A stretch of DNA of 64,000 bases from Solenopsis invicta (taxonomy: Eukaryota; Arthropoda; Insecta; Hymenoptera; Formicidae). Positions 23,961-34,213 of the stretch are shown here, piece by piece (the stretch's first letter is position 1; each line of letters starts with the position of its first letter). The DNA is taken from contig NC_052666.1 in assembly GCF_016802725.1 (NCBI RefSeq), positions 1,252,501 through 1,316,500 of the forward strand, read 5' to 3'. A program made the translations under genes and the position numbers. The notes under the pieces are model-generated. The model made no database searches, was not told where the DNA came from, and saw nothing but the letters and a program-made list of their open reading frames with translations.

Positions 23961-26932
23961 TCGTTCCAATACTTTTCTGTAAATGAACAAATGCACATGA
24001 AATTGATTATATAATTAACTTGAAACTCAAGCCTACAAGTAAGTATATTCTGATATATAACATTTAAATGATATATTAATGATATATAGAAGGTTTTCGA
24101 TAACAAGTAGGAGAAAATTTAAGAATGATTCTAAACGATAAAATAAAACGAAAATCAAGAATAATAAAATTAAGATTAAGAAACTTTGTTTTTTAATTGT
24201 AAATATTCCCATGCTTTAGGAAACTTCAATCGTAATTTCGTTCTTACTGATTTTATTTTATCTAGAATCACTTCTTAAATTTTTTTCTACCTGCTGCCAA
24301 ATAATCTATTTATTGTTGCATAATATATTTAAATTGGTCATTTGAGAGAAAAATAACACAAGTCAATTTTTGTCGACATCGAGATATTAGAGGAGTCTGA
24401 ATCAGAGGAAATAGATATTTCCTTTGAAAATACCATTACATTACAACTTTCAATAACACATTAAAAACTCCTTTGTAAGTCTGCAAAACTACCATTCATA
24501 TGAGAAATATTATAAATTGGTGACTGTGTTTTTTCTTATGTTATACTCTTTAATACACTCAATAATAAATCACTTTATCATGGAAATTTAAAGTTGTGAA
24601 TTTGCTTTTTTTATGAATTCTGATTTCTTTCAATTGTAAGTTAAATATCCTTCTTAAGATATTTAACTTTCAAGTTAAAAGACAACTTGTTCTTTTGTAA
24701 CATCCTTAAAAGGAATTTTTCATTTAAATTTTCCTAATTTATAAACTCCATTTTATATGTATCAAAATGTTTATTTCATTAAGAAACAATATAACGTAAA
24801 CATTTTTAAAATTAAATTTCTTTATAGAAATATGTTTCAAAATAGAAAAAAGTTTTTAAAGGGATGTTTTTCTCTTAACACCAATTAATGAACGAGATAA
24901 GGTATTTTTTTTAGAGTTTTTAATATGTAGCACTGCAGTTGTAAAAACCATTTTCTTAATTATCTAAAATGTTTTCACTTTTATTATTTTTCAAATAACC
25001 GATTTATTTGTAATAAAACTGTGAATTTATTATTACCTGGCTAAATCAATGTTTTTGGATTTTATCAAGCAATCCACATAACACGACCAAACGTCGACGC
25101 GTTTTGGATAAGAACTCAGAATGTTCTCGAACAATGTTTGTGCGCGTTCCTGGTCGCCTAGTTTATTCTCCAAATTCGCAAATCTTACTAGCAGGTTTAT
25201 ATCTGCAAATGTATAGTTTTAAACTATAGTATAGAATTATGGTAATAAAATAAGAAAAAAACATTACAATTTCTATATCTCTGAGACCAATCGGTTGCTC
25301 AACATAAAACTTTTCTGTGATTAATCTCATCATAAGCTATCTTTTGGCATAAAATTTGTTTTTAAAATCGAAGGCTTAAAAATAGGCCTAAAATAGGAAA
25401 AATCCACTCTTTTTGCAGATTCTTTGTTCATTTACAGAATAACTAAGGCATTGCAATACAACTTTACATAAAACATCTTAAATACTTAAAATATTTACGT
25501 AAAAAATTTAGATCTTTGTTATTATTTCATAATTTACAAATATTTCCATTGAATCACATTTCTGTCTTATTGATATAATTTTTGATCTATGTTTTAAATC
25601 GTCGTCAATTTTCTTTTATTATTTTAAATGCAATGTAAAACAATCTATAATTTTTTTCATTATCTTGGAAATATATATCTCTAATCATTTTTTAAAAAAT
25701 GTGAAAATTAAAAATTAGTATTATACAGCAATTTAATGTTATCTTAGGTGAATAAATTTCTTTCTTGACTATTTTTTAATTCCTTAACTTTTTCTCTCTT
25801 TCCCTAATAGCTAACAACCTTGAAAGAGCGATGAGTGTGTGTATGTGTACTTACGCTGAGACGCGGGCAAGGATTGCAATGCCCGTTGCATGATCTGTCG
25901 TGATTTTTCCTTCATGCCGATTTTCAGCAAAGCAGTACCACAGTCTATCCACGTCTGAGGATGCTGTTTGAACTTGCCTATCACGGTACTGATCAATTTC
26001 TCGAGCTCATTCTTTCTACCGGCGTCCGCCTGTACAGTCAGCATGTGCATATACACCTTATACGCGTCATTCGTCCTCACGGCTTCTTGGAAAACGTCAT
26101 TCGGGGATTCGGCGGTGCCGTATCTGGATTCCAGATTAAGCCACGCGTTCCATATGTTTAGCCGTTCATTCTCCTCTCTGAAATTGATTGTTTTGATGGC
26201 TCGTCTCGCAACAGCTCGTGCCTTGTCGATCTCTGTGGCCTGCAGATGATACGCCATGTAACGCAGCCACACTAGCGAGCTGTCGGGACTCGATAAAACC
26301 AATCTATCGAATTGATCGATCGAATTGGGTGTCTGATTACTCGCTAGAGCTTCCTCTCGTTGGCGAATTTCGCGTTCCTTCTGTCGTTCTTGCTCCCGCC
26401 GTTCAGCCGCACTCAGCTTCTTCTTCTTCCGTTTGGGCTCCTCTTCAGGCTCCTCGTTGTCGCTAGACGTTTCAATATTAGTAGAAACGGTCAATTTTGC
26501 TTTACTGTCCCAAGAAAATCCACATTCTGGAACGCGCAATCGGTTCGTTGACTCATTTGCCTCCATTTCACTTTCATCTGATTCGGAACTCTCATCTATA
26601 TCTTTTATTCTACTGTCCTCTTTGATTTTGCTTTTATTTTTCTTCTCATTTGCTTTATCTCTTGGAGCTGCCTTCGACACTTCCTTCGGTACTTCTTTTG
26701 GTGGATTTATATCTTTTATTCTACTGTCCTCTTTGATTTCGCATTTACTCTTCTCCTCATTTGCTTTATCTCTTGAAGCTTCCTTCGACACTTCCTTCGG
26801 TACTTTTGGTGGATTTATAAGATCAACTTCGTGTAGTTTAGACTTCTTCTTCTTCTTCGATTGTTTATTCATGATAGAAGACGGCTCCTTTATGATTTTG
26901 TTTTTTGGAGTTTCAAATGCAGATTTTAGCAT
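23820..26932 (-). CDS. PDCD11: RRP5 / PDCD11 homolog, C-terminal HAT-repeat part
   Basis: RRP5 is a nucleolar pre-rRNA processing factor needed for 18S and 5.8S rRNA maturation. Three exons join in frame: 25855-26932, 25037-25202 and 23820-23976, giving 466 residues. The N-terminal ~205 residues are a charged linker (K-rich tracts, VPECGFSWDS typical of the RRP5 linker). Then follow the C-terminal HAT/TPR repeats: IDQFDRLVLSSPDSSLVWLR, MAYHLQATEIDKARAVARRA, FREENERLNIWNAWLNLE, LFENILSSYPKRVDVW and VLERACVQTLPPRKIKTLF, ending AADYVENHI. Junctions are CAGC/gtaagt to AT and GCCAG/gtaata to A. The usual N-terminal S1 RNA-binding repeats (most of the ~1,800-residue family length) are not visible upstream. 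The ATG at 26932 has no clear acceptor before it, only a C-rich tract. Either upstream exons lie far away behind transposon insertions or this is a short form. Confidence 0.9.
24098..24300. repeat. inverted repeat in the last RRP5 intron
   Basis: Left arm aagtaggagaaaatttaaga...gattcta...ataaaataaaa pairs with right arm ttttattttat...tagaatcacttcttaaattt...ctacctgct. Probably a MITE; non-coding. Confidence 0.5.
26600..26818 (-). repeat. two-copy in-frame tandem repeat in the RRP5 linker
   Basis: Residues 39-74 and 75-111 of the 25855-26932 exon product are near-identical 36/37-residue units (INPPK-VPKEVSK ... RDKANE ... IKEDSRIKD). The DNA units are also similar, indicating recent unequal duplication in the charged linker. 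Confidence 0.9.
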
Positions 26933-27055
26933 ACAAATAGGAACGATATAACGCGCGCGCGGGAGGTGGGTGGGTGGGGGTGGGAATGGGGTGGACCTCC
27001 CTTAGCATAGAAAGTTGCAAACTCATGTGGAGGAAGCAGTACATCTGTAGACCTC

Positions 27056-28663
27056 GGGTGTTTACGATAACTAAAGCCCGTATCAGACTAGGCATTGAAG
27101 ATTGAGATTGAAGATTAAAGATTGAAATTTGACCAATCAAAACAAGGAAATTTTAACTTCTTTTATTTTGATTGGCCAAAGCTCAATCTTTAATCTTCAA
27201 TCTTCAATTTTCAATGCGTAGTCTGATACGGGCTTAATCGGATCTCGGATTGGATTGAACAATGGTACTCAACGTAGGTATAGAAAATTTCCCTAGGCTA
27301 ATCGGATTGACGATTGCTGTCTCAAATGTAATCCGATTGATGACGAAAGCGTGGAGACCGAGAAGCATGCTTGAAAAGTAAGTCTCTTTATTTTTTTAAA
27401 TAATAACACAAAAAATCAAAGATAAAGTTAAAAAGAATGATTTGAATTTAGATTTATTGTAATTTTTTTTGTCTAAACACTGGATTTCGTTTAAATTTCT
27501 GTTTGTAAAAATTAATTAATCTATTCTAAAGTTTGTGGTTATATCGGAAACAAATCAAAATTAATAAAAAATTATTAATTATTAGGTACATATTAAAGCA
27601 TATAATATTTCAAGTATATCATATAAAATTCCTGTTTATTATAAACTTAGTAAAAATAACTTTGAAATTATTTAACTACATTATACATTAATCAATATTA
27701 ATTTATATGTTAAAAATCAATAATGTCTCTGAAAACGTTTTTTTTATTCTTTTCCAGATCGTAAATAAACTTCAACTCCAAGAATAAATAAAAATTACTG
27801 GAAAATGGATTGACATGAAAAAGGCATTATTGAACAATATCAATTTGTGCTAACTTAAAATTTGTAAAATCTGCTATTCTTTGTTAGTTGTTCATTAGAG
27901 AGTAATAATATAAGAACGGAATATACATAAATAAAATTAATATAATTGTATGCATATATGATGCGTATATTATTACTCTCTAATAAACAACTAATAAAGA
28001 AAAGTAGATTTTACAAATTTTAAGTTAGCACAAATTGATATTGTTCAATAATGCCCTCTTCATATAAATACATTTTCCAGTAATTTTTATTTATTCATGG
28101 AATTGAAGTTTATTTACAATCTGGAAAAGAATAAAAAAAACATTTTTAGAAACATTATTGATTTTTAACATATAAATTAATATTGATTAATGTGTAATGT
28201 AGTTGAATTCAAAGTTATTTTTACTAAGTTTATAATAAACAGGAATTTTATATGATGTGCTTAAAATATTATATGCTTTAATTTGTACCTAACAATTAAT
28301 AATTGTTTTATTAATTTTGATTTGTTTCCGATATAACCACAAACTTTAGGATAGATTAATTAATTTTTACAAACAGAAATTTAAACGAAATTTAGTGTTT
28401 AGACAAAAAATATTACAATAAATCTAAATTCAAATCATTCTTTTTAACTTTATCTTTGATTTTTTGTGTGATTATTTAAAAAAATAAAAAGACTTTTCAA
28501 GACTTTCAAAAGACTTTCTGCTTCTGCGTCTCCACGCTTTCGTCATCAATCGGATCACATTTGAGACAGAGATCGTCAATCCGACTAGCCTAGGGAAATT
28601 TTTTATACTTACGTTGAGTACTATTATTCAATTCAATCCGAGATCCGATTATCGTAAACACCC
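27056..28663. mobile_element. 1.6-kb fold-back element with ~0.7-kb arms
   Basis: The ends gggtgtttacgataa and ttatcgtaaacaccc are inverted, and pairing continues for about 700 bp per arm to a centre near 27945 (tttgtgctaacttaaaattt on the left against aaattttaagttagcacaaa on the right). Arms are over 90% identical by eye. No transposase is encoded. The left arm is interrupted by a separate MITE (27075-27234). A partial second copy is at 62586-63421. It separates RRP5 from whatever lay upstream. Confidence 0.85.
27075..27234. mobile_element. 160-bp Harbinger-type MITE, copy 1, nested in fold-back element
   Basis: It starts agcccgtatcagacta and ends tagtctgatacgggct, and is palindromic almost throughout (gaccaatcaaaa against ttttgattggcc). 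It is flanked by TAA on both sides. The corresponding empty site in the fold-back copy at 63405 has a single TAA (gataactaatcgg on the complement), confirming a 3-bp TWA target duplication typical of PIF/Harbinger. Confidence 0.9.
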
Positions 28664-28958
28664 TTCGTTTCAAGATTTCTATTTGTACGTGGGATGTGTC
28701 TATTAATTTAATTAATTTATTTTATAAAATAAATTGTTTTAATGCCTTAATTAAAAATTTACATTGCATAAAAACTAATAAATTCTTTAATCTAATACAG
28801 TGTTGACATTTTATTAAACATTTTTATAATATATTTTATAATTAATAGGGGGGAGTGGATAAAATATACATTATTGCATAATCAAGTATAGTAAACGTGG
28901 GAGTGATGTAATTATTAATAAAAAAACATTTCAAATTTCATACATATTTCTATCACAG
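28664..28958. other. AT-rich spacer
   Basis: No gene or repeat was recognised between the fold-back element and the first exon of the BEN/CtIP-like gene. Confidence 0.4.
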
Positions 28959-31900
28959 CGCATGCTCAATTCGTTACAATACACCGATGACATGTATCCT
29001 AACCTGCACAATCGTCAACTTTCGCTTGATATCTCGGTTCGCGGGGCAGAGCGACACTTTTTATTGCCAGATTCGTTCGTTTCGAGTGAAAACGCGTCGA
29101 ATGAGACTAGTTTCATAATAATCGGACGTGAAGTACCTAAACTGAATAATTACCTTAATTTACAAATTATTTTACCTTAATTAAAAATAAATTATACTAA
29201 AATATACAAATTTTATCAACACCACATGCAAGCACGCACGGCACGCATGCACATGGTATAAAGCATAAAACATATAAATACATAAAGGTTGGTATAATAG
29301 CCGTAACCGTTAACTTAAGCCGGTGCCGTAAAAGTTGGAAGATAGGAAACCTGTACTAATCAGATTTGTTGATAATATATCTTATATACATTTATATACA
29401 TCTTATACACTGACATTCATGTTTCAGGATTTGAAAAAAATATTAACAGCAAAACTAGATAAGTTGACGCAGTCTACAATGAAAGATGTCGATGAAAAAA
29501 TGTGGGGTGCGCACGATTGGACACCGCATGATTGGACACCACCACTCATGGCGGCCTATGCCTAGAGTTTTTCCACTGGTCAAGCGCTGTGAGTGGTGGT
29601 GTCCAATCGTGCTGTGTCCAAAAGGGTGTCACCCTGAAAATGTTAATGAACAGGTATGACGTAAAATGTTTGCAATACAAATTTTAGGTACATATATTTC
29701 AAAATTTTCATCAAAATGTTGTTATAGTTAACATGATGTTACTTAATTATTTCTTTTATGCTTCTTATAAGTAATTAAATTATAGTTAATGTTTTTTGTA
29801 TTACAATCTTTTGGTTTATTGGTAGATTCTTTAAATGAAAGTTATTTGATTTATTCTGTAATACTTTTGTGCTTTGGATACTGAGCTTTGTTTGTATTAA
29901 CTTCCAATTACGATGTTTTTATGACATCTCTTATTCTAAATTTGTAAAATTTTCTTAATTAAAAAATCTATTCTGTATATAATAAAAATCTATTCTATAA
30001 ATAATTTTTTAAATATTTTTTATTTCTTAATAAAGAAACAAATGGTATTAATGTTACAAATACAAATAAAATGTATGTACCTAAATAAATGTGTACCTAA
30101 ATAAGTATTTGAATAAATATCTATTAATTAATATTGTCAGCAATAACATAGAACTTTATAATTTTATAAAAAAGCAAAATTAACTTCATTTTTTGTTTTA
30201 TTTTTTATTTCTGAAAAGTGTATTTCTGAAAACTCAATGTTCTTTTCATTATTTTTTGTTTTATAATTGTTTTAGTTTTTTTGATAGGTACACGTTTTTG
30301 ATTTCAGGAAGTCATTTTATTTTACTTTCTTGTCTTGTTTTAGTTTCATGTATTTTTTCTCTCGTCTTCTTTTTTATTACTTTGTTTTTAATTGTAATTA
30401 ATGTATTGACCTTAATCTGTTCAATTTTTTAAAAATTTATGATAACTTTTACATTAAAATCATACAAAATTGAGTATCAAAAATGTATAATATTTTGCTA
30501 TCAATATTTCAATTGTATAAATATTTTGTATAATTTGAATTAGAAATTGATTGCAGCAATCTCAGTTTATAAATTCCAACAAGGAGACAGAGTATATTAA
30601 TGTACGACGCAAAGTTGACAGAGCAAAATTGAGTGGTTCGGATTGCTGGGAATGTGAAAGGTAATATTAAAATATTATTATACAAAATATATATACACGT
30701 AAAGAAAATATTTCTATATAAATAAATATTAATTTTTCTGATTCTGTATGTGATTTTTTAGTATTACAAGAATTTGTCGCTGTCAAAAGACGAACTGCAG
30801 AAGAGAAAAAATAAATGCTCACAACATCGACGAAAGTACAAAAGGCCAATAACACCAGAAGGTATATTTATAATGTGTTTCTCATCATTTTTTTGATCAT
30901 ATCTGTGACATGTAAAATACAATATAATCTTTTTACTGAAAAGAATTTCTGAATCCCGAATTTCCTGACACACAGTCGTTGGAATCAGTTGGAAAATGTA
31001 TAGAACCAGTACTAGAAAAGGGTTGCAGTAATTCGAAGGTATTGTATACATTTTAAATATATTACAAATAAATCATTGAAACTTACATTATAACAGTATT
31101 TAACGTTATAACGATAACTACAATGCATTTTTTGCATGTTCAGATAAATAATATTATCTGAAATAAGCACGAAAGCAAAAATGTAGTTTTCAATATTTAT
31201 AATTTATTACGAAAATTATTATTATGTTTAACTGAAATTATGTAACCCTTTTAGATTTTTCAACCTGAAGAATGCTTCATATTCAATCTCAATCATTCAG
31301 AGGTTTGTTTAATTTCTGCTATTAGATCTTAGAACTAATAAATTAATAAATGTATTATAATTTTAATATGTACGTATTTGTGTAGAGCAATCAATCGGGA
31401 GGATGCAATAATGAAAAGGAGGTACGTTGATTGGTATTTAATTCTTTGATAATTAAAGTAAATATTAAAAACTGAAATTTATTCTGTTTTATGTGACTTT
31501 TAGATTACAAATGAAGAACACGACCCATTACAAGTGAGTGATTCGAGGATATATTAATAATTTCTTTGTGCATTATTGTGCATTATTGAATAAAAATTCA
31601 TATCATATTGTACTTTGTTAGACTTCTACATGTGAAACAACCACCGATGTAGTCAATGATGTAGACAACCATCTTTCAGAGGTATGTAATTTCAATGCTT
31701 TAATATCAATTTTCTAAGTACTTATTCTATTATGTGTTCTATCAGTGCACGCAAAAGATCTCAAAAGTCGCTTATACATTACGATCTTTTTGTGCAAAGA
31801 TAAAAAAGTGTTGAAAAGCGTTTTTTAAGATTTAGAGCCAAAAAATTATTTTTTATTATAGTTAAATTCTATATTAAGTTTAATCGAAATGTACCCCGTG

Positions 31901-33973
31901 TGATGTTTCTTAATTTTTGAATGCAAAGAAGTAAATTCTACAGTGGATATCAATCTGTTAGAAATTTATAATTTGTATAATTATTCTGTATATTTAGTTT
32001 TTGAAAACTTAACCTAATATGACAATTTTTATTTAGATGAGTCCACATAAACCTGAATATGAACTCTTTGCGAAATCTTTGCGTCATTTTACGAAAATCA
32101 CTGCAACTAAGAAAATGTGTAATGAGTTAAAGGTACTGTGTAAAATATTTGTTAGAACAAAAAATATTTGCTTACACAGAGAGAAAAATGTATCACATTC
32201 AAATACATGTCTGGTTGTAGCTTATACCAGAGTATTTAAATAAAAAATCAAAGAGTAATCGGTGTGAAAGTGGCGATTTGCAAAACAATTCATCATTTTA
32301 TGGTAAACATACAACTCCATAAAATGCATTATGATAAAGAATAATTATATAACATAACAATATAAGAATAACCAGTAGATATTTTAATTCTCGTACGTCT
32401 GTAAATTGGATACATTTTTCTCTGCATACATTGTACTACTATAGTAGTAGTATAATATACACTTAAAACTATACCCGTTTTTTGCAGTTAAAAGAAAAAG
32501 TATCGTTACTTCGTGAACAAAAGTTGAAATTACAATCACGGATTAAGGAATTACACGAATATAACAACAATTTAGAGAGTGAACGCAAAGAAATGAAAAA
32601 AAGCTGGAGAAAGTAACGTCTGAGTTGACAAATGTAAGAAAGTTAAACGAACGACTGCAAACAGCGTCAATCGATAAAACTAACGAATGTGAAAGTAAGA
32701 AATTGTGTATACATTACGCTTTTTTCCGTCAGTTTATAAAAATATCCTAAATTCTTGAAGTACAATAAATACACTAATAAGTGAATTACATAGCTATTCA
32801 GACAGCATAGAAAAGAAAAATTCTTAAAGATATATAAAAGACAATAAAGAATCTTTAAGTAATTTTTAATCATCTTGTTTAGATATGTTATATGTTGTCT
32901 GGATAGTCGTAATTTTTTAAAAATGTTATCTAGACAAAAATAAAACATTTTAATTTTTACAGCAACATTGAAAACTGTATTGACTTCCAATATCAACATG
33001 CAGTACGAAAATAATTTTCCACCAATTGGGACAAGACACTACTAGTAGGATGGTAATGAGTACTGCCTTTCCTATGTATTATATTATTTTTAAAAATTAT
33101 TCGTCATGATAATAAACATTCATGCACACATTACAGATTCACATTGGGCGAAACGAGTGGATGAGTGAAATCCACTATAATAGAGTGTTGAACTCGTCGA
33201 AAACTCCTCGCCAATTTGCAAGTAATATTATTCTTGCTAATTTCGACGATGAATTGCTCCTGACTAGCACCGTTACAGCTACTGCACGACGCGGTAAAAA
33301 AAAGAAATGCAATAAACTGGATGAAAAGAAATTGAGAACTTGTGAAGGTATAACATATGTTTCATTGTGCAACATATAATATTAATATAAATATATAAAA
33401 ATATAAAGTTTGTTACTAATAATTTTTGAACAAAATCAATGGAATATTATAATAATGAGTATAAATTCATAAGTGTAATCATTTGAGAATATTATTTCAG
33501 TTTATTGTATGAATATATAATATATATTATTTTTTTATGTTTTGTTTTTAAGACCATACTACTGGGCTAAAAATATGTATTGTCATTTATATTTTTTGTT
33601 CAGATGCATACAAGCATTGGATAAACAACGTGTACAAAACCAAATTTGCCGATACTCTTGACAAAGATAATTCTATGAGAGAAATGTCTAAATTTTATTA
33701 TGTGGGAAAAAACTTGCTGATTTAAAGAAAATATGTGAAGATACCGATGAAGATCAATTAATTGATGAAGGAAGCGAGGACATTGTTGATGATTCACAGA
33801 TAAACAATGAAAATACGAGGCCAAAAAATAGTGATAACAAGAAAAAGAAGTACATAAACAGAAAAACAAGAAACAGTAAAATCACTCAAGAGACTAATGA
33901 ACAAAGCAAAAAAAATGCAAATATTGTTGACGAAGATGTTCGTTTTTATAATTATTCACCTGAAATGTTTTAA
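28959..33973 (+). CDS. CtIP/Sae2-domain plus BEN-like-domain protein, frame interrupted (probably transposon-encoded)
   Basis: A chain of exons with good GT/AG sites and mostly phase 0. They are 28959-29132 (unrecognised), 29428 on (interrupted by a MITE), 30557-30660, 30762-30861, 30944-31038, 31255-31302, 31386-31421, 31504-31533, 31622-31681, 32037-32132, 32488-32694, 32963-33052, 33137-33347 and 33604-33973. Exons 30557-31038 encode a CtIP/Sae2-type C-terminal domain: VRRKVDRAKLSG, CWECE, YYKNL, CSQHRRKY, TPEEF, FPDTQ. This is the conserved region of CtIP, the factor that starts DNA-end resection. Exon 32488 is a charged coiled coil. Exons 33137-33973 look like a BEN DNA-binding domain (HIGRNEW, LLLTSTVTA, DAYKHWI) with a K-rich tail. 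Frames break at A-runs 30657-30659, 32596-32602 and 33707-33712, and phase fails at 32963-33052. Either a decayed gene or homopolymer errors. The BEN call is less certain than the CtIP call. Confidence 0.6.
29283..29335. repeat. short repeat shared with 62464-62516
   Basis: The words aaaggttggt, gaccgtaaccgtta/gccgtaaccgtta and taagccgg/tatgccgg occur in the same order here and at 62464-62516. Probably the terminus of an unnamed MITE, present once here. Confidence 0.4.
29504..29635. mobile_element. about 132-bp hAT-like MITE inserted in an exon, copy 1
   Basis: It begins ggggtgcgcacgattggac and ends with gtgtccaaaagggtgtcaccc. The word cgattggacacc is repeated near the left end and inverted near the right end. 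Flanking sequence aaaaatgt / gaaaatgt matches at 7 of 8 positions, consistent with a decayed 8-bp target duplication. It interrupts the frame that starts GAT TTG AAA at 29428. The second copy is at 62157-62299. Confidence 0.75.
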
Positions 33974-34213
33974 TTTTCACAATTAAAACATTTTGAGTAA
34001 AAAACAGAAGTTTTATTTATAAAATTAAACCATTTCAGGTGAAAAACCGAAATTTCATTTATTATTTGGTGAAAAACACAAGTTTCATTTATAAAATTAA
34101 AAAGTAAAAAATAGAAGTTTTGTTTATTTTATAATATTTTAATTTTACATATATTTTATAAGCGATAATAATAGATATAAATATATATATGAAATTTGTT
34201 TATTACCATGTTA

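Noticed and set aside
25961..26951. Plus-strand open frames opposite RRP5, including a 172-residue one
   Set aside because: Antisense of the K/E-rich linker; composition (Ser/Phe/Leu) is the mirror of that bias.
26913..27140. Minus-strand frame overlapping the RRP5 start
   Set aside because: Runs across the C-rich tract and into the MITE; no domain and wrong frame for RRP5.
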